This document shows positions 33,181-43,939 of a stretch of DNA of 64,000 nucleotides, one piece after another; positions within the stretch are counted from its first letter, which is position 1, and the number at the start of each line of letters is the position of its first letter. The stretch covers positions 459,166,330 to 459,230,329 of the forward strand of contig NC_057861.1 of NCBI RefSeq assembly GCF_019393635.1. The letters are read 5' to 3'. A program made the translations under genes and the position numbers. The DNA is from Dromiciops gliroides (taxonomy: Eukaryota; Chordata; Mammalia; Microbiotheria; Microbiotheriidae). The notes under the pieces were generated by a model. It did no database searches, was not told the origin of the DNA, and was given only the letters and a program-made list of their open reading frames with translations.

Positions 33181-34060
33181 GCCTTGAAATACTTCTTATT
33201 CCATAAAGAGAAAGACTATATTAACAATTTAAATACCTTTAGTGGTAAATCAGTTGAATTAGTCATTAATGTCAATATAAAAAGCACAGAAGCATACTCA
33301 GAAAATACACATTGTGTGAATTCATTTCCTCTTCAATTGCATTTTTCATAATTCATCTGGAAAATGAGGCTGATCACCTGTTTGAGGGTGGAGCAGGGGA
33401 AAGACTTTCTTGTGTTTTAGCTTACAGTGAACAGTAGTCAGCTACCCAGCTGATTTTGTACCTTAGTTTGGTAAAGAAGATAGCCTAATTGTTAAATTAT
33501 TTTTCAGGATACAAAAGAAGTGACATGTATTTTCTTATTAAAGGGCTTATTATAGGTATAAGGGACTACCCAGGAATGTTTTTGGGATCCTTGTTCTATG
33601 AGAAGGGTTTTTTCTTCTGACATTGATGAAATCTCCCTATTTAAGGTATAATCGATTTCATTTGTCTCACTGGTGAGGGCATTGAGTATGTCTCCTTGAT
33701 AAGGTATGAATTACTTAACTTGTCCTGTATTACTCTATTAATTACACATTGTGGATGATCGATGATTTGTGGCTAGTTCACATGTCTGGGCTAAACAACT
33801 TTGATCTTCACCTTTAATAAACAGAGAGAGTTTCCTGGTCTAACAGTGATAGATCAATTAGCCACACATGCAGATTTGGTTCATTGGAGGGAACCCTTCA
33901 CAGCTATACAACTCTTCCAGGGAACCATCAGCAAGAGGGAACCATGAACATTGGGAAAGAATCAATGTTAAATGAAGAGGATCAGTTGAAAGGGATCCTG
34001 GGCCATTAGAAATTTATGCTTTCTGGTCTTAGTTGGGTTCTCACTGCTGCTTGGTAATTC
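33180..34060. other. Unassigned stretch with possible LTR
   Basis: 'tttaaggtataatc' near 33640 and 'ctttaataaacagagag' near 33815 could be the signals of an LTR at about 33540-33900. No second copy was found. Confidence 0.3.
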
Positions 34061-34439
34061 TCTCATTTTATCACACTATAGATACTGACTGTTCCAAACC
34101 CATCCTCTTTCTTTGAGCCCCCATGACACCTGTAACCCCTTTTATTCATGGATGTCTTTACCTCCTCCTTTACTGAGAAAGCGAGATCATTAGACCTGAC
34201 CTCATTCAACTGCCCAACTCCACACTTCAATTCCCTCTTTTTTTTTACCTATCCTCCTCAGTTCACCATAGAATTTTGTCATGGGAGCTGGCTATAAGAG
34301 TTACAATTGGAAGAACAATAGAGGACTAAAAATTTCAGGACAGAGAATACATACAATTTTCCAATAACCTGTATAGAGTGTGTCACATATGTTATTTTGC
34401 CATGGGTAAGTTCAGGAATCATGTTTCTGCTTTTTTTTT

Positions 34440-34512
34440 TTTTTGTATCCTCAGAGTTTAGCATAGTGCTTGGGACACAGTAAGCATTTAATAAATGCTT
34501 GTGTTTGATTGC
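34440..34512 (+). repeat. MIR/L2 3' end
   Basis: 'agcatagtgcttgggacacagtaagcatttaataaatgcttg' is the shared MIR/L2 3' terminus. Confidence 0.6.
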
Positions 34513-34544
34513 TTACTTGATCATGTAATTGTTGTCTATTATCA

Positions 34545-34735
34545 AAATAGGACCATGGATTTAGAGATGGATTTGAGTCCAACACCCTCATTTTACATGT
34601 GAGGAAACTGAAACATAGAGGAGTTAATTGACTTGTTCAGAGTCACATAAATAGTAAGAGCCTGAGGTGCTATTTGAAGTCAGGATCTCTTGGCTCCAAG
34701 TCTAGTGCCCTATCTACTATGCCATTGGTTTCCTT
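34545..34735 (-). repeat. MIR/CORE-SINE
   Basis: 'catttta.a.gtgaggaaactgaaacatagagg' and reversed core to 'ctaagcctatctactatgcc'-type head. Confidence 0.6.
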
Positions 34736-34866
34736 CCTAAAAAGGAAAGTAAGGTGGATTCAGAAATAATTTTCAACTGTCTAGTTTATCGGAGCAAATA
34801 AAGTGTTCCTTTAAAATATAGGAGAAGGAAGGATGGAAATAATAATTTAAAAATACCTACTATGTG

Positions 34867-35014
34867 GGGCAGCTAGGTGGTGCAGTGGATAAAGCACTGG
34901 TCCTGGATGCAGGAGGACCTGAGTTCAAATCTGGCCTCAGACACTTGACACTTACTAGCTGTGTGACCCTGGGCAAGTCACTTAACCCTCATTGCCCCAC
35001 ACAAAAAAACCCAC
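34867..35014 (+). repeat. S1 SINE
   Basis: Flanks repeat cctactat(g/a)tgg. Confidence 0.93.
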
Positions 35015-35029
35015 CCTACTATATGGTGG

Positions 35030-35230
35030 CACAGTGCTAAGCACTTTACAAATACTTTCCCATTTAATCTCACAACAAGCCAGAGAGACAAGTGCTATTA
35101 TTATCTTCATTTTATAATCGAGGAAACTGAGGAATTAGAGAGGTTGTGATTTTCCCAGAGTCACTTGATCAGTAAGTGTCTGAGACTGGATTTGAACTCA
35201 GTTCTTCCTGACTCCAGGTCCAGAGCTCAG
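35030..35230 (-). repeat. MIR SINE
   Basis: 'gtgctaagcactttacaaatac', 'attttataatcgaggaaactgagg', 'gagactggatttgaactcag' in reversed MIR order. Confidence 0.75.
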
Positions 35231-35519
35231 GGAAAACACAAAGAAAAAGGATATTAAGGGGCAGAAGGAAATCTTAACTCATGCTGGAAAGCTGAAAAGA
35301 AGAATAATATGATAGAGAAAAAAGGGAAGAAGGACCACTAACATGAGGAGCTAAATAATAGATGTGAGACTCTTCCTATAGAAGATGGAATTAAATCCTC
35401 TGAGGAGAAAGCAGCTGCTTGCCCTTTAATATGATGCTATGGATGCATAGGTGGCATGAAGATAATGGTCATCAAGTCAAGGTCAGAGTAAAAATTGATG
35501 ACTTATGATGGTTGATGAC

Positions 35520-35705
35520 TCATAAGATCAAAGATTTTAGAGCTGAAGGATCCTTAGAGTCTATCAGGTCTTTGTCTCTTCATTTAACATATGAGGAAAC
35601 TGAGACATGGAATGGTCCAAGGTCACACCAGGCAGGTAGGAAATGTCCAAGGTGGGATTTGAACTGGGTCTTCCTCGATTCCCATTCTTTGCTCTATTCA
35701 CTACA
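35520..35705 (-). repeat. MIR/CORE-SINE
   Basis: 'gattttagagctgaaggatccttagag', 'tgaggaaactgagacatgg', 'gggatttgaactggg': same family as 34545-34735. Confidence 0.65.
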
Positions 35706-35710
35706 TACAC

Positions 35711-36034
35711 CAGAGGTGTCAAATACAGCACCAGGCAGCTTGAGGCCAGCAGCTTTCTCCAGTGTGGCCAGTAACAGATCGAACTGTAATTAGGAGATAT
35801 TTAACAAAATAAATAAAGTATAATATAACATAGATAGTGTTAATGTGTGTTTTTTCAAGTCAATATATGGTGTCAAACTCAAAGAGAAATGGAGGCCACT
35901 AAACCAAATGAATGCTGTATTCCTTGGAAGGAAAGCTATGGCAAATCTGGACAGCAATAGGAATATGGCCCATAGGGCCATATACGAATGGTTTAGAGAC
36001 CTCCATTTCTAATTGAGTTTGACACCATCAAAAC
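35711..36034 (-). mobile_element. hAT-like element interrupted by a fold-back insertion
   Basis: On the minus strand it starts near GGTGTCAAACTC (36028 inward) and ends GTATTTGACACCTCTG (35711), matching the outline of the element at 63017-63223. About 105 bases in the middle (35867 to roughly 35970) do not belong: an inverted copy of the element's own 5' 40 bases, and a 36-base piece of RTE sequence. Confidence 0.55.
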
Positions 36035-36049
36035 ACTGTGCTGACTCCC

Positions 36050-36450
36050 TGATGAGTGTTATTAAGGAAGCTATTTGTCAACCTTGCATTAAGGATAAAG
36101 AGATCTGCTGTCTTCCCCCTTTCTGCAGGTGTCTGGCAGGTGGTAGAAAACCTCCAAAGACATGATACTTAATGACGACTAAATACTTGTGCTGATTCAT
36201 ATTGGGGAGAAATGATACTGCCAGAAGGAATCTAGAAAATCATTGCTAAGGGCTATGAAACGTTGGGCAAGAAACTGGAGAGTCAAGGGACAGATGACAT
36301 TTTCATCTGTATTGAGAATATAAGGACTTTAGAAGAGGAAAAAGGCAGACTTGGGAAGCAGACAGCCAGTTAAGAAGTTGATGTCTGAGAATGGATTTGG
36401 ATGTCTGGATCTAAGCTAAGAGCTTGGGCTAATTTAAAATAAAAGGAATG
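36050..36450. other. Stretch without recognised gene or repeat
   Basis: A-rich sequence, no coding or repeat signal recognised. Confidence 0.4.
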
Positions 36451-36453
36451 TTG

Positions 36454-36606
36454 GGGCAGCTAAGTGGCACAGTGGATAGAAGCACTGGCCCTGGAATCAG
36501 GAAGACCTGACTTCAAATCCAGCCTCAAACACTTAATACTTACTAGCTGTGTGACCCTGGGCAAGTCACAATCCCAATTGTCCTCATCAAAAATAAAATA
36601 AAATAA
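36454..36606 (+). repeat. S1 SINE, first of a head-to-tail pair
   Basis: Left flank aaaataaaaggaatgttg at 36436-36453; the matching right copy lies beyond the second SINE. Tail (AAAAT)n. Confidence 0.92.
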
Positions 36607-36622
36607 AAATTGTCATACCTTT

Positions 36623-36779
36623 GGGGGCAGCTAGGTGGTGAAGTGGGATAGAGCACTGGCCCTGAAGTCTGGAGGACCTAGTTCAAATCTGGCCTCAGAC
36701 ACTTAACCACTTACTAGCTGTGTGACCCTGGGCAAAGTCACTTAACCCCAATTGCCTCATCAAAACAAACAAACAAACA
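36623..36779 (+). repeat. S1 SINE, second of a head-to-tail pair
   Basis: Tail (CAAA)n, followed at 36780-36796 by aaaataaaggaatgttg, the partner of the duplication before the first SINE. Confidence 0.92.
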
Positions 36780-36796
36780 AAAATAAAGGAATGTTG

Positions 36797-37320
36797 AGCT
36801 CTCCACTAGGGTGGAAGGCACTAAACAAGAACAGGTAAAAAAAATGTGCCTAGAGTAGTTAAAATCTATTCAAAGGGCCTTTAAACTGAAAGGGAGAGGA
36901 CCGGAAGGAAACCATTATGATATTTATACAGCCAGGGGCCATAAAGAGAATTGTTTTTATTATTTCATTTCTCCCCTGCCAAGACCAGTGAGCTTCATAT
37001 TAGGAAAGGCTAGCTAGCAGGGAGTGAAAATCCAATATAAATGAGGTGGTAATAAAAGAGTACCTAGTTATCCTGGTTAAGTTCAGTTCATTAGGTCCAG
37101 ATGAATACATCCAAGGGAACTGGTGAATGGCATTACTGAATATCCAAATGTTATTTAGCTATGCAAGATTGTATTGAATGGGAGATGTTCTACAGAACTA
37201 GAGGACAGAAGTACTGACTTTAGAACAGGAAAGTAGGGGAGGGGGAAAGTGTTCAAATATAGTCTTTTAGGCCAATCCAGTGGTTCAGATTCAAGATTGG
37301 GGTACATCTAGCAATTAACA
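36797..37320. other. Stretch without recognised gene or repeat
   Basis: Nothing recognised on either strand. Confidence 0.4.
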
Positions 37321-37322
37321 AG

Positions 37323-37712
37323 AGGCAGCTAGGTGGCTCAGATGGGAGAGTATACTAGGGCATGGAGGCCAGGAAGACTGGGTTTCAAATTTGGCCTCAG
37401 ACACTTGGTAGCTATGTGACCCTGGGCAAGTCACTTAACCCTGTTTGCCTCTGTTTCTTCATTTGTAAAATGAGCTGAAGAAGGAAATGGCAAACCGCTC
37501 CAGTATCTTTGCCAAGAAAACTCTGAATTCAGTCAGTAAGAGTTGCACCCAAGGGCAGCTAGGTGGTGCAGTGGATAAAGCACTGGCCCTGGATTCAGGA
37601 GGACCTGAGTTCAAATCTGGCCTCAGACACTTGACACTTACTAGCTGTCTCACTTAACCCTCATTGCCCTGCAAAAAAAAAAAAAAAGAGTTGCACCCAA
37701 CAAAAACAACAA
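37323..37712 (+). repeat. MAR1-type CORE-SINE split by an S1 SINE
   Basis: 5' part 37323-37552, 3' end resuming at 37686 with '..ttgcacccaacaaaaacaacaac'. The S1 SINE lies between. Confidence 0.88.
37553..37685 (+). repeat. S1 SINE nested in MAR1
   Basis: aagagttgcacccaa is repeated exactly at 37538-37552 and 37686-37700. The body lacks about 15 bases of the 'gtgaccctgggcaagt' box. Confidence 0.95.
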
Positions 37713-37714
37713 CA

Positions 37715-38311
37715 AAATCAATTAGTGAATTAGCAAAATTAACAAATTCTGATAGCAGAAAGTGAAGAGGAATAAGAAGCCTCTTGAGGAGAATAAAGAT
37801 GAGAGTGTAAAAGTTGTCTTGAAGCTTAACATCAAAAAACCTTAAGATCTTGGCAACTGGCCCCATCACTTGCTGGCAAATAGAGAGAGAAGAAATTGAA
37901 ACAGTGTCAGATTTTATATTTTGGGGCTCACTGTAGATGTTGACTGTGGCTAGGAAATTAAAGGACACTTGCTCCTTTGAAGGAAAGCTATGGCAAATCT
38001 GGACAGCATACAGAAACAACACTTTGCTGACAAAGGTCCATTTTGTCAAAGCTGTGGTTTTTCTAGTAGCAACGTTTGGCTGTGAGAGTTGGATTAAAAG
38101 AAAAGCTGAGAGCTGTGGAATTGATGCTTTTGAATGATCATACTGGAGAAAACTTTGGAGAGTCCCTTGGACAGCAAGGAGATCAGATTAGTCAATAGTT
38201 AAATGAACTCAGGCTAGTCACTGGAAGGACAAATATTGAAGCTAAAGCTTAAATACTTTCGCCATATAATGAGAAGATTGGAAAAGACTCTGATGCTGGG
38301 AAAGATGGAAA
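37715..38311 (+). mobile_element. RTE/BovB-like LINE, ORF2 C-terminal part
   Basis: Frames read LLTKVHFVKAVVFLVATFGCESWIKRKAESCGIDAFE, then '..WRVPWTARRSD.SIV' and 'MLGKDG', the order found in BovB/RTE ORF2 ('KVRLVKAMVFPVVMYGCESWTIKKAEHRRIDAFELWCWRRLLRVPWTARRSNQ'). Reading is broken by frameshifts. It continues at 39125-39290 after an inserted LTR. Confidence 0.85.
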
Positions 38312-39124
38312 ATTCTGGTTTTTAAATTATTGTGGCTAGACTGTGTTTTCTTTCTTTTTTTCTTTCTTTTTTTTTAGTGAGGCAATTGGGGTTAAGTGAC
38401 TTGCCCAGGGTCACACAGCTAGTAAGTGTTAAGTGTCTGAGGCCGGATTTGAACCCAGGTACTCCTGACTCCAGGGCCGATGCTCTATCCACTGCGCCAC
38501 CTAGCTGTCCCTAGACTGTGTTTTCTTAATTCCTTGCTATTTCTATATTAATGGCTATTGCACCCATCTTGTTAGTAATCATTGATTATTCTCTAATCTT
38601 CTCTGTATCATTCCCATTTTAGTATATGTGCTGCTGAATTGAACACAATCATTTATTATTAATTAATAACAGTGAAGAATTGACCACGTGTCTCCCTAAC
38701 TTGCTCATAATCTTGGGCCTCCAGGCTTACATACCTACACACCCCTAAGAGACAGCATTTCAAGGGAGCAGGTCCAGGAAGCCAAGGGAGTGAGCATAGA
38801 GAGCAAAAGAGGCTGACCTTGCATGGCTAGGAGTTTTATCCCCTTTAGATAGAGGTGGGTCACCATACATTGATCTAAGCTAATTGGTTATAGCATCATT
38901 TGGTTCCATTGATTGACATGACTTGAGGGTGGTCTAAAGAGTATACAAAAGGGCAAATTCCTGTATCTATGTGTGTTTTCCCCCTAGCTAAACAAAAAAA
39001 TCAATTTCCATTCCTGGGCTCATCCCAGGCAGGGACTGAACTTTCTGGGGTGAGGGGGAGAGAGCAACTGAGCTAATGTCTGGATCTTTCCTAGAAATCC
39101 ACTATTAATAATTATTTTCTTACA
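38312..39124 (-). mobile_element. LTR fossil inserted in the RTE LINE
   Basis: Minus strand starts TGTAAGAAAATAATTATT (39124 inward); an AATAAATGATTG signal maps near 38655. Its U3-like block near 38880-38945 is related to that of the LTR at 39679-40384. It is itself split by an S1 SINE at 38353-38510. Edges at the left are uncertain. Confidence 0.6.
38353..38510 (-). repeat. S1 SINE nested in the LTR, exact 17-bp duplication
   Basis: ctagactgtgttttctt at 38336-38352 and 38511-38527. Confidence 0.96.
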
Positions 39125-39292
39125 AGGCAAAAGAAGGAGAAAGCAGAGGATGAGATGGATAGATGGTGTCACAGAAGCAATGAAAATGAACTTGGACAAC
39201 TTTGGGAGATAATGGAGGATAGAAGGGCCTGGTGTACTATGGACCATGAGGTCATGAAGGGTTGGGCATGACCAGACAAAAACAACAACAAC
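39125..39292 (+). mobile_element. RTE/BovB-like LINE 3' end
   Basis: Continues the ORF2 of 37715-38311: 'RRAWCT', then the 3' tail 'ggtcatgaagggttgggcatgaccagac' and ACA repeats, matching the BovB end that reads 'REAWCAAVHGV.KSRT'. Confidence 0.8.
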
Positions 39293-39457
39293 AGGGGGTG
39301 GCTAGGTGGCACAGTGGATAAAGCACCAGCCCTGGATTCAGGAGGACCTGAGTCCAAATCCGTTCTCAGACACTTGACAATTACTAGCTATGTGACCCTG
39401 GGCAAGTCACAACCCCCATTGCCCCTCGAAAACAACAACAACAACAACAACAACAAT
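39293..39457 (+). repeat. S1 SINE in the RTE tail
   Basis: Inserted in the (ACA)n end of the RTE element; its own tail is (CAA)n. Confidence 0.92.
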
Positions 39458-39678
39458 GAACAAAAGGAGGTTTGCTTAAACATAACATAGAAAGGACATT
39501 CAGCAAGGACATATCACTGATTCAGGTAAGTACAGCTTTCCTGGACCTATTTTGTCCATGCAGGTAAAACCTGAGAAAGAAACTCCTAGCTTATGTGAAA
39601 AGGACCTTAGTATATGTTACTCTAACTGTACAGGTACATATTAACAAGTAGAGAACATTAAACATCACAATTAGCCCA

Positions 39679-40384
39679 TGTGAGAAAATAATGGGTTTTG
39701 GAATGCCCAAAGGCCCCAGCTGAGGGAATTGATTGGATTGATTGGATTGACTGACTTTGCTGATTGACTCACTTGAAGTTGACTTGATTGAAACCACACC
39801 TGCCTGACTCTCAAGAGGGTGTGTTCTCAGAGGCTATGGATTCTAACCTCAACACAGGACCACCCTCAAGTTGAGTGAACCAATGGATTTGGGTGATGCT
39901 AGCCAATTAGCTTGAAGCAGTATATAAGGACTGCCTCTTTTCAGGACACAGGAGGAGTTTCCATGGTCAATTTTTCTCTCCAACAGGCTGGTAAAGAAGA
40001 CTTGAGGAAAAACCAAGACAGGCTGGAACTCTAGGCTAGATAGGTCTTTTCTTAACTTTCTGAGCCAAGTGTTTTCTTTTTACTAACACCTGGTATGCTT
40101 TAATAAATGCTTAATATCCAGAGGGGCAGATAGGTGACACAGTGGATAGAGCACCAGCCGTGGATTCAGGAGGACCTGAGTTCAAATCCAGCCTCAGACG
40201 TTTGACACTTACTGGCTGTGTGACCCTGGGTAAGTCACTTAACCCCAATTGCCTTACCAAAAAAAAAAATGCTTAATGTCCAAAACTGGTGCTAAAGCTT
40301 CTAATTTATAAGTAAACCCTAGCTAATTTTCCCTACACTTGGGACAGGAACAAGGCAACCACATATTTAATTTTACTTGTCACA
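39679..40384 (+). mobile_element. Solo LTR fossil with CCCA duplication
   Basis: TGTGAGAAAATAATGGG to CTTGTCACA, with TATATAA near 39921 and AATAAATGC near 40104. The 4-bp duplication CCCA is exact at 39675-39678 and 40385-40388. An S1 SINE sits at 40121-40266. No internal region: a solo LTR. Confidence 0.8.
40121..40266 (+). repeat. S1 SINE nested in the LTR
   Basis: aaatgcttaat(a/g)tcca at 40105-40120 and 40267-40282, one mismatch. Confidence 0.95.
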
Positions 40385-40463
40385 CCCATTACATTTGTTA
40401 TATCTCCCTGGAGATTAATACTCTTCATGCTGATGAGCAGATTTGTCACATTTGCACTTTTTG

Positions 40464-40618
40464 GCAGGGAGTGTGTGGGGGGGGCAGGCAATGAGGGTTA
40501 AGTGACTTGCCCAGGGTCACACAGCTAGTAAGTGTCAAGTGTCTGAGGCCAGATTTGAACTCAGGTCTTCCTGAATTCAGGGACTGTGTTTTATCTACTG
40601 TGCCACCTAGATGCCCCC
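40464..40618 (-). repeat. S1 SINE
   Basis: Flanks repeat acatttgc..ttttt; a G-rich run replaces the usual tail. Confidence 0.9.
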
Positions 40619-40635
40619 TACATTTGCTTTTTTAA

Positions 40636-41335
40636 AAAATCAATTTTATTTTATTTCCAGTCCCAAATTTTTACCCTCTCTTTTCTACTTCCCTGATCAT
40701 TGAGAAGGCAAGAAAAACAAAATCCATTACAAATATGTACTAAATGTCCACATTAGTCATGTTCCTTGCCCTACTGCCACCAAAATAAAAGAGGAAGAAA
40801 TAGAAAGAGGAAAAAATATGCTTCAGTTTGCACTCTGAGACTACCAGTTCTGGCTCTGGAGGTGAATAGAATTTTTCATCATGAGTCTTTTGGAACAATG
40901 GTGGGTCATTGTGTTGATCAGAGTTATAAAGTCTTTCAAAGTTGATTATCTTTACAATATTGCTGTTACTGTGTAAATTATTTTCCTGGTTCTGCTCACT
41001 TTACTTTGCTTCAGTTCATGTCCTTCCAGGTTTTTCTGAAATCATCCACTTAATAATTTCTTACAGCACAATAGAATTCTTTTTTTAAATCGGGGCAATG
41101 AGGGTTAAGTGACTTGCCCAGGGTCACACAGCTAGTAAGTGTCAAGTGTCTGAGGCCGGATTTGAACTCAGGTCCTCCTGAATCCAGGGCCGGTGCTTTA
41201 TCCACTGGGCCACCTAGCTGCTCCAGCACAATAGAATTCTATCACATTCATATAACTTGTTCAGCCATTCCCTAATAGATGAGCATCTCCATAGTTTCCA
41301 TTTCTTTGCCACTACAAAAAGACACATTTACTTTG
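40636..41335 (-). mobile_element. L1 3' UTR and ORF2 end
   Basis: Reversed L1: 'tttccagtcccaaatttttaccctc', 'gtgaatagaatttttcatcatgagtc', 'cttgttcagccattccctaatagatg' (the reverse of the ORF2 region reading W.NKL). An S1 SINE interrupts it. Confidence 0.85.
41081..41224 (-). repeat. S1 SINE nested in L1, exact 16-bp duplication
   Basis: agcacaatagaattct at 41065-41080 and 41225-41240. Confidence 0.96.
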
Positions 41336-41349
41336 GACCTGTGTTATCT

Positions 41350-42190
41350 GATTAACTCACAAAGCCCAGAGCTCCTTTAGTCCTTTAGCTGTAGGATGAT
41401 TCAGGTGGTGATCATCTTCTCTAAGAAGCATGTTATTAAGTATAACGGGGGCCAGGCTAGTAAGTCCAGTCCTTTGGAACCTTGTAAGAGTACTTTGAAG
41501 CATGCAAAGACATTCTTTAGCTGGTTCTGGTCTGCTCCCACCTGGACCCCTACAATTGCCTGCTGGTTGGTCTATTTGCCACAAATCTCTACCCATTCCT
41601 CTACTCAGTTGTCAAAGTGAGTTTCTTAAAGCCAGATATTGTCCATGTCTCTTCCCTGCCCCCTCCCCAATAAAACTCCAGTGACTCCCTATCAACCTTT
41701 AATATCAAATATATAATCTTCTGCTATTCAGAGCACTTTATACCTGTCTTGCTCCTTCTTTTGAGTATTCTTGGACCTTACAGTGCCCCTCCCCAACTCT
41801 GTAATTCAGTGACACTGGCCTCCTTGAACAAGATACTCCATCTGTGACTTCAGGCATTTTCACTGGCTGTACCTCTTGTTTAAAATATTATTCCTTACTA
41901 TCTTTCTTTGCTCCTTGGTTTCCTGGCTTCTTTCAAATCTCAGCTAAAATATTGCCTTCTACAAGAAGTCTTTCTTGATCCCCCTTAATTCTAGTACCTT
42001 TCCTCTGTCAATTATTCCCCATTTAGCTCATATTTAGCTTGTTTTAACCAAGTTCTTTGCTTGTTGTCTCCCCCCCCCATTAGACCATGAACTCCTTGAG
42101 AGCAGACTCTTTTACCTTTCTTTGCATCTCCTGTACTTAATATAGTGATTGACACACAGTAGGCACTTGATACTATTTATTGATTGATTG
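41350..42190 (+). repeat. L2 LINE, long 3' segment
   Basis: About 800 bases in L2 order: 'cctgctggttggtctatttgcc', 'aaactccagtgactccctatc', 'gtgacactggcctccttg', 'gcattttcactggctgtacc', 'ccatgaactccttgagagcag', ending 'acacagtaggcacttgata'. The best preserved L2 here. Confidence 0.88.
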
Positions 42191-42261
42191 CTAACCATAG
42201 GGTAAAGGGGAGCCTTTTTTGATCAGCTATGTAGCTGGAGCTTGAGGTATATATGAAAAGC

Positions 42262-42487
42262 AGCAGGCAACTGGCTGTTGAAGTGGAGAGAGCATCAGGC
42301 TTGTGGTTAGGAAGACTCATCTTCCTGAGTTTGAATCTAGCCCCAGACTTCTGGGCAAGTCACTTCACCCTGTTTGCCCCAATTCCTTATCTGTAAAATA
42401 AACTGGAGAAGGAGATGGCAAACCACTCCAGTATCTCTGCCAAGAAAATCCTAAATGGGGTTGGACATGAATGAACTCCAACAATAA
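42262..42487 (+). repeat. MAR1-type CORE-SINE
   Basis: Contains 'ccttatctgtaaaataaactggag', 'ccactccagtatctctgccaag' and ends 'ggacatgaatgaactcc'. Confidence 0.85.
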
Positions 42488-42489
42488 GC

Positions 42490-43445
42490 ACTATGCAACC
42501 TTCTCTTTTTTCAGCTAAATGTTCTTTTGCCTGCTGGAATTCAGGAGAGGAAAATGACCCTCCTCACCCAAGGCTGACAAGGCTTGTGAAAGGTGGACTT
42601 TTACATTTGTTCTCTCATTTTAGGTGAGGGAGATTAGGGGCTACAACCTTGTGAGTTGCTAAAAGGCAGAAAAATGAGTAACCAGCAGATAGGAAGTGAT
42701 CTTTGTGCCAGGATTTTCAGCCAGCCCAGCTTTGAGGCCTTAAGGATAAAGGAGCAATCTTTAGAACCAAGACCAGTGGTGATTAAGATAAGGACTCATC
42801 TAGTAGTGATGATTCATTTAGACATGGATTTGATGGGACCAATGGTGTGTAGAAACCGAGTTAAATCTGAGCAAATTTACCCTAGGGATCCAAAATGTTA
42901 TAAGGGAAGACTGTGCTTCCCATGTCTTGGGGTTAGAGGGAGAAATGTTTGTAGATCCGTTCTTGCCATATCTTTGGGGAAAATATCCCCTTGTATCCAG
43001 AATTTAAGAATTTTCAATCACCAAGGGAAGCAGGAAAAGCTCATTTCTCAGGAAGGCTAGTTCCTGACCTGTTGTCAAGGAAGGAAATATAAAGGTGGAA
43101 GAAGGAAGTTGAGAACTTGAGGTCCAATCTTAGGTACACTTTGGTGAACATGTCTCCAGACATAGAGAGAGAAATCTTTGTCACCTTTCTAGAAGTCCAA
43201 AGAAAAGAAAACACTGAAAAAGATTACTTTTCCCACTCCCCCAAGAGGGTAGAGCTATTTCTCCTTGTTCATGTAGATCACAGAAGGGGATAGCCCCTCC
43301 TAACCAGAAATCTCGTTCCTGATTCTCATTCACCAATCATCTTTGCTGCAGCCTTAGGAACTGAGGACCAATCAGCAGTTCCTTGTGCCCTGTCTGTAAG
43401 CTATAAGTCTCTTGGCAAAAAGCCAGACCATATATCCAATTCCAA
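42490..43445. other. Stretch with an unrecognised 134-codon open frame and CCAAT boxes
   Basis: An open frame at 42656-43060 (+) contains DPKCYKGRLCFPCLGVRGRNVCRS but matches no family I know and lacks splice or promoter support, so I do not call a gene. Two CCAAT boxes lie at about 43330 and 43370 and a TATA-like 'catatatcc' at 43429. Confidence 0.3.
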
Positions 43446-43449
43446 GAGA

Positions 43450-43725
43450 GGTCAAAGGATCATAAATTTAGACCTGGAAGGGACCATCTAGGTACATCTT
43501 TTTCATTTTGCAGATGATGTCACTGAAGCCCAGAGATCTGTAGTCACTTGCCAAAGATCACACAAGCAGTAAGGGCAGAGATGAGATGTCCTGAGCCCTT
43601 TCCATTGTTCCTTTTTGACTCCCAGTATAGGAAATTAGGGATTCCATTCATCATTTTCATCATTTAAAGAGATGTATATCTTTTGCAAATAGTAGGTACT
43701 TAATAAATGCTTATTGAATTTTATA
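43450..43725 (-). repeat. MIR/CORE-SINE fragments
   Basis: 'gatcataaatttagacctggaagggaccatc', 'cactgaagcccagagatc', and then a plus-strand MIR/L2 end 'agtaggtacttaataaatgctt'. Confidence 0.6.
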
Positions 43726-43939
43726 TCTGATTGAGCTATGATCTTTTTGAAGCGATAGAAACACTATATCTGTCTAACATATTCTTGCTTTTTCCTTAGT
43801 AAGAAGTGTGTACCGAGTGATATTTATTGAGCTAAGTCAATGTTTAATAATGTGAGTGGAAGCTCAAGAGCCCAACAAGTTTACCATTTAATCAGCAAGA
43901 GAGTGAGTCTTGGAATGGAAGAAGGGGAAAGGGAGGGAA

